DNA from: Spirochaetales bacterium UBA6872
GTDB taxonomy: Bacteria; Spirochaetota; Spirochaetia; Sphaerochaetales; Sphaerochaetaceae
Assembly (NCBI GenBank): GCA_002452215.1
Contig: DKCO01000055.1
Location: forward strand, 1-64,000
Direction of reading: 5' to 3'
DNA length: 64,000 nucleotides
In this document: one piece after another, positions 16,867-26,131 of the stretch
Position numbering within the stretch: position 1 is the first letter of the stretch
Layout: each line of letters begins with the position of its first letter
Translations under genes and position numbers: made by a program
The notes under the pieces: generated by a model
The model's database searches: none
What the model saw: the letters and a program-made list of their open reading frames with translations, nothing else
What the model was told of the DNA's origin: nothing

Positions 16867-18975
16867 CTATCTTGTCACTGAAAGCACAACTATGTCTTTT
16901 GTTTCGCACTTTGGATCATAGAGTATAATGTTTTTCCCATCTCTGCTGATTTCTATCCTTGTGTACTCATTGCTTGGCAAGATGACGAAATCCTCTTCCT
17001 TGTCACACAGAAATTCGCCGTTTTCAAATGTGAGCACATACAGTTTTTTGCATAGGTTGTCAATCATGTAGTAAAACAAGTTATCATAGCTTCCCTTCAA
17101 GGCAGGGATTTTGTTCAAGTGTGAAGTGAACTTGAATGATTTGTTGTTTTGCAAGCAAATGAAAGGTATTTTGCTTCTATCCATTTCATACAAATTCAAT
17201 GAGTTGTGAGTAAGGATATAGCCTATGCCTGTTTTGTGGCTCAATATCCTTCCCATTATTCCGCGGGTGAAGGATTCATGGTTTCCTTGGTCAAGCTTCT
17301 CTGAGCTGTCCGAGACTGGGGCTGGATTGAACATTATGCTGTTGTCGCTTGCACGCTTCAATGCATAGACAGCACCTGTCGTTCCAGATACAGCTGTAAC
17401 GGCCTCTGAGCTTTCGGAATAGTCTAATGAGTTTATAGGTCCCTCCCCAAAGGAATCTTCATATAGGTCCATAGCTTCTATGAAGTTGTTGTCATTGCTG
17501 CTTGGGTTTGATTTGATAAAGAGCACTCCTGTGTTTTTAAAGTTCAATGTAGATGCACCTACAATGACAGCGTTAAGATAACTTGTATTTGAGATTCCTA
17601 TTGCTGGTCCAAGGTTTTCGATTTTCTTTCCTTTCTCATCAACTACATTTGTTTGTTTTGCCTTGAAGCTTAACGCATTGCCAGCTTTTGTGTAGCTTAA
17701 AGCTACTATTTCAGGATTATTGTTTGTTATGACATAGAGCGTAAAATTGGTATTGGCAGGAAGAGCTGCAGTTGCAATATCAGATACGATGCCATCTATG
17801 GACAGTTCGTCGAAGCTGTATGTTTTTACTTTCTCTACCTTGTTGTTTTCAATCGATAAGATTTCCAATACTTTCAAGTCGTTGCTTGCAAGGATTGCAT
17901 TCCCATTTGGCAAGAAGCGTATCACATTGTTGCTACCAAGGCTGATTTCGCTATTCTTCACGACTTTCATATTGTAAGGCATTCCTTTTCGTGTTGTTGC
18001 AACGGATGAAAATGTCTCATACGCTGAGCCTGTGGATCCCTTGTTTTTTGTCGATACAATTACATCTATTCTATAGTCTCCGAATTCTGTTGGTTTTATC
18101 TTGCATGATAATCCGCTGCCAACAGCTGTTCCGTTAAGATACCATGATGCACTTATATCACTACTTGATATCTTGTTTGACAATATCGACAACGTCGCTG
18201 TGAAGCTTGTGCCTTTTGCAACTATTTTCTCAACTCCTTCGATTTTGATTTCTATTGGAGAGGATGTATTGTTTGATATGTCTATTGTTGATGAATTTTG
18301 CTTCTCATCCTCCAGCTTTCCGCTCTCGAACGGTATTGTTCCTTTTGTTGTTTTCTGGTTTGTGATTCGTATTGCTTCTATAAACCCTGATTTCTTGGTA
18401 TCACCATCATAGAGTTCTCCTCTCAAGCTATATGAGCCAGCATCCAAGTCTTGCATTTCCAAATTGGCTTTTCCTTCGCTTGCTGTAATTGAGGCAGCTA
18501 GCTCACGCTCAGCACTTTTATCGTCTTGAGACTTTAAAAAAAGCTTCAAGTTGGGATTATCGATTGCTTCTTTGTCCCATGTAAAGACTATAGACAAAGA
18601 GCCTTTGCCTACTAATGTGCTTACTGGGATTGTTATTGTATTATTGCCTTCTGTTACTGCTATTTCGGCTTTTCCATATGCCACATCTATTCTGTCGCTA
18701 TTGAAACCATATGCTTCTATTGTCCATTTGCCTGGTTTTATGTTTTCGAGGTTGCAATACGAATAGTATGTGTAGCGTGTGGATCCGACTTTGCCATCCG
18801 GCCCAGTTGGGATGATCTTGTAGCCAGTTATTTCCATCGAACTGTCATTTGGAGCTATTGTCCTTGTCCCTTTATTCAGTTCAATGCGCAAAGTTGTAGC
18901 TGTTGGTTCTTCCTTGCATCCGATTGCCAAGATGAGCAAAAAAATGCATCCGATCGCAATGAGTTTATCTCTCAT
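16867..18975 (-). CDS. Large lipoprotein of unknown function
   Basis: A 702-residue protein with signal peptide and lipobox (LAIGC, Cys20), hence lipid-anchored outside the cytoplasm. The N-terminal ~230 residues look like beta-sandwich repeats. At ~240-325 there is a stretch resembling an Ig/PKD-like domain (ASWYLNGTAVGSGLSC). The C-terminal half has repeated strand patterns with Asn/Asp turns that could form a beta-propeller. I do not recognise a family with confidence. AAAGGAGG precedes the ATG. It is a single gene converging on hydA. Confidence 0.75.
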   Translation of the reverse strand: MRDKLIAIGCIFLLILAIGCKEEPTATTLRIELNKGTRTIAPNDSSMEITGYKIIPTGPDGKVGSTRYTYYSYCNLENIKPGKWTIEAYGFNSDRIDVAYGKAEIAVTEGNNTITIPVSTLVGKGSLSIVFTWDKEAIDNPNLKLFLKSQDDKSAERELAASITASEGKANLEMQDLDAGSYSLRGELYDGDTKKSGFIEAIRITNQKTTKGTIPFESGKLEDEKQNSSTIDISNNTSSPIEIKIEGVEKIVAKGTSFTATLSILSNKISSSDISASWYLNGTAVGSGLSCKIKPTEFGDYRIDVIVSTKNKGSTGSAYETFSSVATTRKGMPYNMKVVKNSEISLGSNNVIRFLPNGNAILASNDLKVLEILSIENNKVEKVKTYSFDELSIDGIVSDIATAALPANTNFTLYVITNNNPEIVALSYTKAGNALSFKAKQTNVVDEKGKKIENLGPAIGISNTSYLNAVIVGASTLNFKNTGVLFIKSNPSSNDNNFIEAMDLYEDSFGEGPINSLDYSESSEAVTAVSGTTGAVYALKRASDNSIMFNPAPVSDSSEKLDQGNHESFTRGIMGRILSHKTGIGYILTHNSLNLYEMDRSKIPFICLQNNKSFKFTSHLNKIPALKGSYDNLFYYMIDNLCKKLYVLTFENGEFLCDKEEDFVILPSNEYTRIEISRDGKNIILYDPKCETKDIVVLSVTR

Positions 18976-19029
18976 AGTGCCTCCTTTAAATACAATCCCG
19001 ACACTATCTAATGGAAAGACCTAACAAAA

Positions 19030-19632
19030 ATGCGAGTTAATATGTCGTTAAAGACAAAGATAATGAAAAAAACTATATTTATACGTGGATTTGCAAAAAC
19101 TCTTTCTTATGCAAAGAAGCAAGTAAAAGTAAGCGAGGTTTATGCTATGAGCAGGGCTGTATTGCTAATTATGTTGGCTTTATTTGGCATTTTTGTATAC
19201 TACAATGCCTTCAAGGGTATTATTATTTACCCTTTGTTGATTGCTATTGTCATCCTTGTTGGCATTTGGTATGTGATGACATTCCTTGTTACAAGAAAGA
19301 TGGTCGATAAACAGCGAAGAGGCGAGGCATTTTTATTTCTTAGGGGACAGCTAGTTGACAAGATTCGAAATGAAGTTGTCTATGGTGCTTTGGTTGTTAC
19401 TCGAACAGAGCTGGTCTTCTATAAGAGAAAGAACTGGAACGGCGGTATCCAAGCTGTTTGGTCATCGTTCACTCCGGCTCTTGAAAGCTATGAGATCGAG
19501 AGAGTGGATGGAAAGCATAAAGGATTAAAGCTCTCTGTCAAAGGAGAGATCCATCCAATCTATATAGCAACAAAATCGATAGAGAAGGAAGAAAAGGCAT
19601 TTAGAGCGATAATTGGATGGCCTGAAGAGTAG
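19030..19632 (+). CDS. Two-TM membrane protein of unknown function
   Basis: A 200-residue protein. Two adjacent transmembrane segments lie at about residues 41-58 and 65-87 (ALFGIFVYYNAF; LLIAIVILVGIWYVM). The cytosolic C-terminal ~100 residues are beta-rich and could be a small PH-like domain (LVVTRTELVFYKRK), which is a guess from strand pattern. The start is uncertain: ATG at 19030, 19045 and 19066 are all in frame and none has a strong Shine-Dalgarno. Confidence 0.6.
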   Translation: MRVNMSLKTKIMKKTIFIRGFAKTLSYAKKQVKVSEVYAMSRAVLLIMLALFGIFVYYNAFKGIIIYPLLIAIVILVGIWYVMTFLVTRKMVDKQRRGEAFLFLRGQLVDKIRNEVVYGALVVTRTELVFYKRKNWNGGIQAVWSSFTPALESYEIERVDGKHKGLKLSVKGEIHPIYIATKSIEKEEKAFRAIIGWPEE

Positions 19633-19697
19633 ACAGAGATTATTTTGGCCACTTTTGCCCCCTTTGCAACTTTGGAAAACGGGTTAATCATAGAGTT

Positions 19698-20201
19698 ATG
19701 AGAAGAATCGTAACTCTATTTTTTATCCTTTTCATTTCTATCTCGCTTTATGCATCATGGAACGTTGGTTATGATTGCAGATCCATCGATGCTCTTTGGA
19801 AAGACAGTATGAGGTTCGATATAGAGGGGGGCTACCGCTATAAAGATATGCGAGTATCGGCTACTTGCTCATTTGGCATTTGCGATATCAACCAGCTTTG
19901 GTTTTTCGATGGTGGGCTTTCTGTTTCAGTATATCCTTTCTCGGATCTAGGCTTGAATGTTGGAACCACTGTCTTTCGTATTGGAAAGCTTATGGGCATT
20001 GGAGCTCCTGATGATGATATTGTTTTTCTTTCAGAGGCTTTCTTGGCTTGGACGATTTCGTTTGGATATGTTTACATAGAGCCTCGATTGACTTTCAGCG
20101 ATACTCTTTCGTCAGAAAACACTTGTTTGACGATTTTAAGAGAAGGAATATCGCAATACTCACGTTTTAGATTGTCTCTTCTTGTCGGAGTCGGGATATA
20201 G
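19698..20201 (+). CDS. Small exported beta-rich protein
   Basis: A 167-residue protein with a signal peptide (cleavage after LYA, about residue 19) and alternating hydrophobic/aromatic strands (MRFDIEGGYRYKDMRVSATC; LAWTISFGYVYIEPRLTFS) ending LLVGVGI. This looks like a small outer-membrane barrel or its fragment. I recognise no family. The gene downstream starts 11 bases after the stop, so they are probably co-transcribed. No clear Shine-Dalgarno. Confidence 0.6.
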   Translation: MRRIVTLFFILFISISLYASWNVGYDCRSIDALWKDSMRFDIEGGYRYKDMRVSATCSFGICDINQLWFFDGGLSVSVYPFSDLGLNVGTTVFRIGKLMGIGAPDDDIVFLSEAFLAWTISFGYVYIEPRLTFSDTLSSENTCLTILREGISQYSRFRLSLLVGVGI

Positions 20202-20211
20202 GAGAGATTAT

Positions 20212-21063
20212 ATGGATTATTGTTTGGCAACAAAAAAGTTTGTTGCGTCTTTCATGGCCTTGGCTATGCTTGTCTCATGTACATTGAATACGACAGGGCC
20301 TGGGAAGCCGGATCAAGCTACTATCAGGAGCGAAAGCTCGAGAATGATTGACCAACATTTGGAGCGCATTTTGAGAGTAATGGAGGAGAATGGCGAGGAT
20401 GTGGCTAAGTACACTCAACAGGGAACGCTTGTTGGAGAGAATGTGACGCGAGCATTGGCGGCAGAGGAAAACGGAGAAAAATACATCGAGTTTCTCTACT
20501 ACACAGATCGATTTGAAGATGTTGAAGAAGTAGTAAATGCTGCAAAAGGAATCGTTTCCGAGTCGGATCTTTTGCTAATCAAGAGTGAGGCCGAGGAGAT
20601 AGAAACGAGGCTTTTGGAAGTAGCTGAGCAAGAGACAAGGGCCTTGAACGAGACTCAAAAAGCAGAATTCTTCAAAGATGTACGCAAGCTTGTAGTGAAA
20701 TCTGTTGTCTTGCTAACTGCAGCTCTTGTCTATGCTGCAATTCCAAATACTGTATTCTGGGGGAAGATAACAGCTGCGACAGCTGTATCGATATCTGCAG
20801 GAATAGTTGCGTCTGCTTTCATGAGGATTATCGAGAAGAAAAACAGCGACAAGGATGCAACAGCACAAACATTCTACGATTGGCTCAAAGAGTTGACAAC
20901 AGAGCCAACTGTTTCATGGGCAATCGCTGCAGGAGTAATAAATACAGGAAAATCGTTAAGTCAATCTCCTGTAACGACAGCTATTATCCTTGCTGTCTTC
21001 ACAGTCTATGGGATAAAAGAGGACTTGAAGCCTATATTGGAGAAGTACAACTTCAAGATCTAG
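20212..21063 (+). CDS. Putative lipoprotein with two hydrophobic segments
   Basis: A 283-residue protein. A leader ends in the lipobox MLVSC (about Cys23). Residues ~55-165 are charged and helical, probably coiled coil. Two hydrophobic helices follow (VVLLTAALVYAAI and AVSISAGIVASAF, ~170-210), and another hydrophobic stretch lies near the C-terminus (TTAIILAVFTVYGI). I do not recognise a family. ATG 20212 is chosen because TAGGAGAG lies just upstream. Confidence 0.65.
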   Translation: MDYCLATKKFVASFMALAMLVSCTLNTTGPGKPDQATIRSESSRMIDQHLERILRVMEENGEDVAKYTQQGTLVGENVTRALAAEENGEKYIEFLYYTDRFEDVEEVVNAAKGIVSESDLLLIKSEAEEIETRLLEVAEQETRALNETQKAEFFKDVRKLVVKSVVLLTAALVYAAIPNTVFWGKITAATAVSISAGIVASAFMRIIEKKNSDKDATAQTFYDWLKELTTEPTVSWAIAAGVINTGKSLSQSPVTTAIILAVFTVYGIKEDLKPILEKYNFKI

Positions 21064-21093
21064 AAACAAAGCAGGTAGTTTCTAAACTTTTTG

Positions 21094-21122
21094 ATTGACA
21101 GTTTGTAAAACTCAACAGAAAA
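21094..21122 (+). promoter_or_regulatory. Candidate promoter of the isomerase-kinase operon
   Basis: A perfect TTGACA (21094-21099) is followed after 17 bp by GAAAAT (21117-21122; 4 of 6 to consensus). The palindrome at 21128-21137 lies at the expected transcript start. Confidence 0.5.
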
Positions 21123-21127
21123 TGTAA

Positions 21128-21137
21128 TCGTGCACGA
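21128..21137. promoter_or_regulatory. Candidate LacI-type operator
   Basis: TCGTGCACGA is a perfect even-centred palindrome placed between the promoter and the Shine-Dalgarno (AAAGGAG, ~21142-21149). CpG-centred or GC-centred palindromes at the transcript start are typical of LacI-family operators, and a LacI-family gene lies in the same operon. Confidence 0.5.
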
Positions 21138-21158
21138 GCACGGAAAGGAGTTGAGATT

Positions 21159-22643
21159 ATGTTGAGTAATATTCCAATTGTTAAATTGGGCATTATATCT
21201 GTCAGTAGAGATTGCTTTGTTGTCTCTATTTCCCAAACAAGAAGAAGAGAAATTGTCAAAGAATTGTCGAATCTTGGTATCTCTATAGTGGAGTCCGATG
21301 TCGTAGTCGAGAATGAAAATGATGCTTTGAAGGCATTAGATCAAATAAAGAGCCAAGGATGCAATGCCCTTGTCGTCTTTTTAGGCAATTTTGGTCCAGA
21401 GACTCCAGAGACTCTTATTGCAAAATACTTTGATGGTCCTGTGATGTTTGCATCTGCAGCAGAAGAGAGAGGGGATAATTTGATAAATGGCAGAGGCGAT
21501 GCTTATTGCGGAATGCTCAATTGCTCATATAACCTTGGATTGAGGAAGATCCCAGCATATATTCCAGAGTATCCTGTAGGGGATGCTAAGGATTTAGCTG
21601 AGATGATTGTCGATTTCATTCCTGTCGCAAGGGCCTTGATAGGAATCAAGAACCTCAAGATAATCACATTTGGCCCACGCCCACAGGATTTCTTTGCATG
21701 CAATGCTCCGATAAAAGCTCTTTACGACCTTGGTGTTGAGATAGAAGAAAACAGCGAATTGGATTTGCTAGTCTCATACAAAAAGCACAAAGATGATCCT
21801 AGAGTAAATAGTGTTGTTTCCGAGATGGAAAAAGAGCTTGGTAAAAATGGCAATACATACCCTGATTTGCTGCCAAGGATGGCCCAGTTCGAACTTACGC
21901 TTCTTGATTGGGCAATGGAACATAAAGGCGCAAGGAAATATGTTGCTTTTGCAAATAAATGCTGGCCAGCATTCCCTGAATCCTTTGGTTTTGAGCCTTG
22001 TTATGTCAATAGCCGACTTGGCTCAAAAGGAATACCTGTTGCATGTGAAGTCGATATCTATGGAGCGCTATCTGAATATATCGGAATATGTATCACAGCC
22101 TCGCCAGTAACATTGCTTGATATAAACAATACTGTTCCAAAAGACATGTACAAAGCAGATATAGAGGGCAAATTCCCATATAAGCTCAATGATGTGTTCA
22201 TGGGATTCCATTGTGGCAATACGCCTAATTGCAATCTTTCATGTGGTGCTGTGAAATACCAGATAATACAAAATAGGTTATTGGAAAATGGCGGAGAGCC
22301 AGACTTCACGAGAGGAACTCTAGAGGGAGACATTGCTCCAGGAAAGGTCTCTTTCTTCCGTCTCCATTCAAATGCTGATACGACTCTTGAAGCATATATA
22401 TGTCAAGGAGAGGTTTTGCCTGTCGCAACAAGGAGTTTCGGTGGAATAGGCGTATTTGCAATTCCTGAGATGGGTAGATTCTACAGACATGTCCTTATTG
22501 AAAAACATTTCCCTCATCATGGTGCTGTTGCTTTTGACCACATTGGGAAGTCATTTTATTCTGTATTGAAATACCTCGGCGTGACAGATATTTCATACAA
22601 TAGGCCAGAGGGCGTTCTCTATGAAGGGGAGTGTCCGTTTTAA
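21159..22643 (+). CDS. L-fucose/L-arabinose isomerase-superfamily sugar isomerase
   Basis: A 494-residue protein with the fold of the fucose/arabinose isomerase superfamily, which converts aldoses to ketoses using Mn2+. Recognisable parts are the N-terminal domain, the middle ANKCWPAFPESFGFEPCYVN followed by ACEVDIYGALSEYI with acidic metal ligands, GFHCGNTPNC, and the C-terminal MGRFYRHVLIEKHFPHHGAV. The exact sugar cannot be told. AAAGGAG precedes ATG. First gene of a four-gene operon; the ketose should go to the kinase downstream. The next gene starts in its stop codon (TAATG). Confidence 0.85.
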   Translation: MLSNIPIVKLGIISVSRDCFVVSISQTRRREIVKELSNLGISIVESDVVVENENDALKALDQIKSQGCNALVVFLGNFGPETPETLIAKYFDGPVMFASAAEERGDNLINGRGDAYCGMLNCSYNLGLRKIPAYIPEYPVGDAKDLAEMIVDFIPVARALIGIKNLKIITFGPRPQDFFACNAPIKALYDLGVEIEENSELDLLVSYKKHKDDPRVNSVVSEMEKELGKNGNTYPDLLPRMAQFELTLLDWAMEHKGARKYVAFANKCWPAFPESFGFEPCYVNSRLGSKGIPVACEVDIYGALSEYIGICITASPVTLLDINNTVPKDMYKADIEGKFPYKLNDVFMGFHCGNTPNCNLSCGAVKYQIIQNRLLENGGEPDFTRGTLEGDIAPGKVSFFRLHSNADTTLEAYICQGEVLPVATRSFGGIGVFAIPEMGRFYRHVLIEKHFPHHGAVAFDHIGKSFYSVLKYLGVTDISYNRPEGVLYEGECPF

Positions 22644-23644
22644 TGGCGACAATCAAAGATATAGCCGATGCCTTGGGTGTCTCCAGGGGAACTGTTGACC
22701 GAGCTTTGCATAACAGAGCAGAGGTGTCGGCTGATGTAAGAGAAAGGGTTTTAGAGAAAGCGAAGGAGCTTGGATATAGATCAAATAAGGCTGGAAGACT
22801 TTTATCTGTTTGCAAGAAGACTAAGACGATAGGAGTCTTGATGCCATCTGTCAACAATCCGTTTTTCGATGATGTGAAACGAGGTCTTGTCGAGGCTGAG
22901 CGAGAATATAAAGACTTTGGATTTTCTTTGAAGATTGTCGATGTGGCAGGTTTTGACCAAGAGATCCATCTTGATGCAATAGAGAGACTTTCAAAAGAGT
23001 GCGATGCACTTATTCTTGCAACAGTCGATGAAGGGAAAATCAACTTGTTTCTTGATTCGCTGGATATTCCATTTGCTGCCATGAATACAGATATATCGGC
23101 TAGAGAGAAGAAGTTCTACGTTGGTTCCGACTACTACAAGAAAGGAGCTTTGAACGCAGGCTTGTTGCATCTTTGTGCAAAAGAAATGCCTAGGATATTG
23201 ATTGTGCAAGGCTCCAAGGCAATGAAAGGACACTCTGAGGCCGTGAAAGGATTCATTGAAACTCTGGACAAGAACAAGATCGAATACAAGCTTGTTGCTG
23301 AGTGCTTATCTGAGGATGATGACGAAATTAGCTTGAGAGCTGTAGAACGAGAGCTGGACTTAAGACCCGATATCAATTCTATCTATGTTGTTGCGGCAGG
23401 CGCATCAGGCGTTGTGAAGGCTGTGGGGTCGAGACCTATCTTGGTATTTGCATCCGATGATGTTGCATCTGTCAAAGAGCTTGTCAAACAAGACAAGATT
23501 GCTTGGATAGTGTGCCAAGAGCCTTTTGTGCAAGGCTACCAGAGCATGAAGAAGATGTGCGAGCATTTGATCAATCCTTTTGATACTTGCACATCATATT
23601 ACATAAAGCATGTTGTAAAGATTAAAGAAAATATCGAGGAGTAG
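22643..23644 (+). CDS. LacI-family transcriptional regulator
   Basis: A 333-residue regulator. The N-terminal helix-turn-helix and hinge follow the family pattern (IKDIADALGVSRGTVDRALH; ELGYRSNKAGRLL). Residues ~55-330 form a periplasmic-binding-protein-like effector domain (IGVLMPSVNNPFFDDVKRG; VVAAGASGVVKAV). It probably senses a pentose or related sugar and controls this operon. ATG 22643 overlaps the isomerase stop by one base; a GTG four codons upstream is less likely because the purine-rich site touches it. Confidence 0.92.
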   Translation: MATIKDIADALGVSRGTVDRALHNRAEVSADVRERVLEKAKELGYRSNKAGRLLSVCKKTKTIGVLMPSVNNPFFDDVKRGLVEAEREYKDFGFSLKIVDVAGFDQEIHLDAIERLSKECDALILATVDEGKINLFLDSLDIPFAAMNTDISAREKKFYVGSDYYKKGALNAGLLHLCAKEMPRILIVQGSKAMKGHSEAVKGFIETLDKNKIEYKLVAECLSEDDDEISLRAVERELDLRPDINSIYVVAAGASGVVKAVGSRPILVFASDDVASVKELVKQDKIAWIVCQEPFVQGYQSMKKMCEHLINPFDTCTSYYIKHVVKIKENIEE

Positions 23645-23648
23645 AGTT

Positions 23649-25118
23649 ATGATTACACTGGGAATAGATCTTGGCACTCAAAGCATAAAGGCCATTGTTT
23701 ATGATTTTGATAAGAAGGAGATTGTTGCACAAGCCTCTGAGAGCATAGACATAATAAATGGTCCGGATGGAACAAGAGAACAGAAGGCTAGATGGTGGAT
23801 TGATGCTCTTGATAAGTGTTTGGACACTATCCCAAATGAGATTAAGGCCAATATTAGCGCTATAGCTGTATCAGGTCAGCAACATGGCTTTGTTCCTGTC
23901 TCGTCGGATGGTGCTGTATTGTACAACGTGAAGCTATGGTGTGACACTTCGACACTAGAAGAGTGCAAGGAGCTTACTAGACTCTATGGAGGACAGGAAG
24001 CTTTGATCAATGACATTGGCAATCCTATATTGCCTGGCTATACAGCAAGCAAAATACTATGGCTGAAAAAGCATCATAGAGACATATTCGATAAAACTTC
24101 TTATGTGATGCTTCCTCATGACTATATAAACTACTACTTGACTGGCATTGTCTCAATGGAAAGGGGAGACGCATCTGGCACTGGATTGATGGATATAAGA
24201 AAGGGAACTTGGAGTGAAAAGCTATGCTCTATCATAGATGATTCTTTGAAAGAAAAACTTCCAAGAACAATCAAAGAGCCAGGAATCTTGGGAAGCATAT
24301 TGCCATCGATTGCATCCCGCTTTGGGCTTTCTGCAGACGTTCAGGTTGCAACAGGTGGTGGTGATAACATGATGGGAGCTATTGGCACAGCATCTGTCTC
24401 GGATGGATGTTTGACATTAAGCCTTGGCACAAGCGGGACGCTTTTTGTATCATCGTCAAAACCTGCTATAGATCCTTTTGGAGCACTTGCTGCATTTTGC
24501 TCATCGCATGGCTCGTGGCTTCCATTGCTTTGTACGATGAATTGCACTGTAGCATCAGAGTCCGTTAGAAAGTTTTTGGATCTCGATGTGAAAGAATTCG
24601 ATGATATTGCGAGAAAGGCGCCTGTAGGCTCTGAGGGTGTTTTATTGTTGCCGTTTTTCAATGGTGAGAGAATCCCGAATCTTCCGAATGGAAAGGGTAC
24701 ATTTACAGGGCTAACACCAGAGAATATGAAGAAAGAGAATATTGCAAGAGCTAGCTTGGAGGGTGTTTCGTTCGAATTTTTGCTTGGACTGGAATCTTTC
24801 AAACAATCATCTGTCGAGTGCAAAACTATATCGCTCACTGGAGGCGGGGCTAACAGTGCTATTTGGCGAGAGATTGTTGCTGATATGACAGGATGTTCTG
24901 TACGTGTCCCTAAGATCAAGGAATCTGCAGCTTTTGGAGCAGCGATTCAAGCTTATTGGCTTTCAAGTGGCAAGCCTCTTGCCGATATAGTTAGCGAAAA
25001 TGTCGTTTTCGATGAAGAGAAAAGCGTTGAACCTGTGATGGAAAACAACAAGATATACAAAGAGCTTTATAAAAAATGGTGTTCCTATGTGGATGCTTTA
25101 ACACCTTTGTTCAACTAG
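23649..25118 (+). CDS. xylB: Xylulokinase-like FGGY sugar kinase
   Basis: A 489-residue ATP-dependent kinase that should phosphorylate the ketose made by the upstream isomerase (D-xylulose or similar). N-terminal GIDLGTQSIKAIVYD, then VSGQQHGFVPV characteristic of xylulokinases, MLPHDYINYYLTG, the adenine-binding TGGGDNMMGAIGTA and LSLGTSGTLFVSS, and the C-terminal SLTGGGANSAIWREIVAD. The length is normal. GAGGAG precedes ATG, 4 bases after the regulator stop. Exact substrate among FGGY ketoses is an inference. Confidence 0.88.
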   Translation: MITLGIDLGTQSIKAIVYDFDKKEIVAQASESIDIINGPDGTREQKARWWIDALDKCLDTIPNEIKANISAIAVSGQQHGFVPVSSDGAVLYNVKLWCDTSTLEECKELTRLYGGQEALINDIGNPILPGYTASKILWLKKHHRDIFDKTSYVMLPHDYINYYLTGIVSMERGDASGTGLMDIRKGTWSEKLCSIIDDSLKEKLPRTIKEPGILGSILPSIASRFGLSADVQVATGGGDNMMGAIGTASVSDGCLTLSLGTSGTLFVSSSKPAIDPFGALAAFCSSHGSWLPLLCTMNCTVASESVRKFLDLDVKEFDDIARKAPVGSEGVLLLPFFNGERIPNLPNGKGTFTGLTPENMKKENIARASLEGVSFEFLLGLESFKQSSVECKTISLTGGGANSAIWREIVADMTGCSVRVPKIKESAAFGAAIQAYWLSSGKPLADIVSENVVFDEEKSVEPVMENNKIYKELYKKWCSYVDALTPLFN

Positions 25119-25128
25119 GAGAGTAGAT

Positions 25129-26082
25129 ATGTTTAAAACAAATGATTTCGGTGATAATACAACAAAATTCACGATTGTCGCTGGCGCTTATAGTGTATCA
25201 ATATTGGACAGAGGTGCAATATTGCAATCTTTCAAGTACAAGGACAGGGATATTGTTCTAGGCTATGATGACACATATGGATATATAAACAACGACAATT
25301 ATTTTGGAGAAGTCGTTGGCCCATTTGCAAATAGGATAAAGAATGCAACATACAAGGATGCACTTGGTGTCCATGTCCTTGATAAAAACGATGGAGACAA
25401 CAACTTGCATTCCGGATCGAAGAACTATGGGTACAAAAAGTGGAGATTGAAAGAATTTGGAGATGATTATCTTATACTCAATCTTGTCTCTAAAAAAGAA
25501 GGAGGCTTTCCATCTTCTGAGGACGTATCGGTTTGTTACTCGCTTTCTGAAAATGGAGAGATGAGAATCGACTATGAGGTTTCAGCTGATACTCTATGCC
25601 CTGTCAATATCACAAACCATGCATTCTTCAACCTCAATGGATATGGCGATATATTGTCACATACTCTTTCGATGCCATCGTCGCATTATATTGAAGTCGA
25701 CAGTCAGCTTATTCCTACAGAAATAATGCCAAGCGAGAAAACCGATTTTGATTTTACTTCTCCTGTTGAAATTGGAAAAAGGAGAGATGGCAAATATGAC
25801 CATTGCTTTATATTGGATAAACCTGGAGATATAGTATTGGAGGGAAATGAACTAAAACTAAGAGTCAAAACAGACTTGCCTTCTGTACAGCTCTATACAG
25901 GATCTGCTTTGAAAAGCAATCAAAAAGGAAAATATGGTATAGATTATGGCTCGTTCTCTGGACTTTGCCTTGAGACAGAACACTATCCGGATTTTGTTTC
26001 ACGAAAGGATTTCAAAGGAGCTTGGTCAGATCAAAACAGTATTGTAATGACATCAACATCCTTTATTCTTGAAGCGAAGTGA
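25129..26082 (+). CDS. galM: Aldose 1-epimerase
   Basis: A 317-residue mutarotase converting alpha and beta anomers of aldoses. Visible motifs: GPFANRIKNATY, HSGSKNYGYKKW with the first His, NITNHAFFNLNGYG with the catalytic His region, DHCFIL and the C-terminal GLCLETEHYPD containing the catalytic Glu. AGGAGAG precedes ATG; it lies 10 bases after the kinase. It would speed conversion of imported sugar to the anomer used by the isomerase. It closes the operon ahead of a strong terminator. Confidence 0.93.
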   Translation: MFKTNDFGDNTTKFTIVAGAYSVSILDRGAILQSFKYKDRDIVLGYDDTYGYINNDNYFGEVVGPFANRIKNATYKDALGVHVLDKNDGDNNLHSGSKNYGYKKWRLKEFGDDYLILNLVSKKEGGFPSSEDVSVCYSLSENGEMRIDYEVSADTLCPVNITNHAFFNLNGYGDILSHTLSMPSSHYIEVDSQLIPTEIMPSEKTDFDFTSPVEIGKRRDGKYDHCFILDKPGDIVLEGNELKLRVKTDLPSVQLYTGSALKSNQKGKYGIDYGSFSGLCLETEHYPDFVSRKDFKGAWSDQNSIVMTSTSFILEAK

Positions 26083-26090
26083 CAGTCAAG

Positions 26091-26127
26091 AGACTGTAGC
26101 ACGAATTGATGCTACAGTCTTTTTTTT
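26091..26127 (+). terminator. Intrinsic terminator of the sugar operon
   Basis: A perfect 11-bp stem AGACTGTAGCA/TGCTACAGTCT with an 8-nt loop runs straight into seven further T. Confidence 0.95.
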
Positions 26128-26131
26128 GCTT

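Noticed and set aside
24341..24919. A 192-codon minus-strand open frame inside the xylulokinase gene
   Set aside because: It covers the conserved ATP-binding part of the kinase on the other strand; no independent support.
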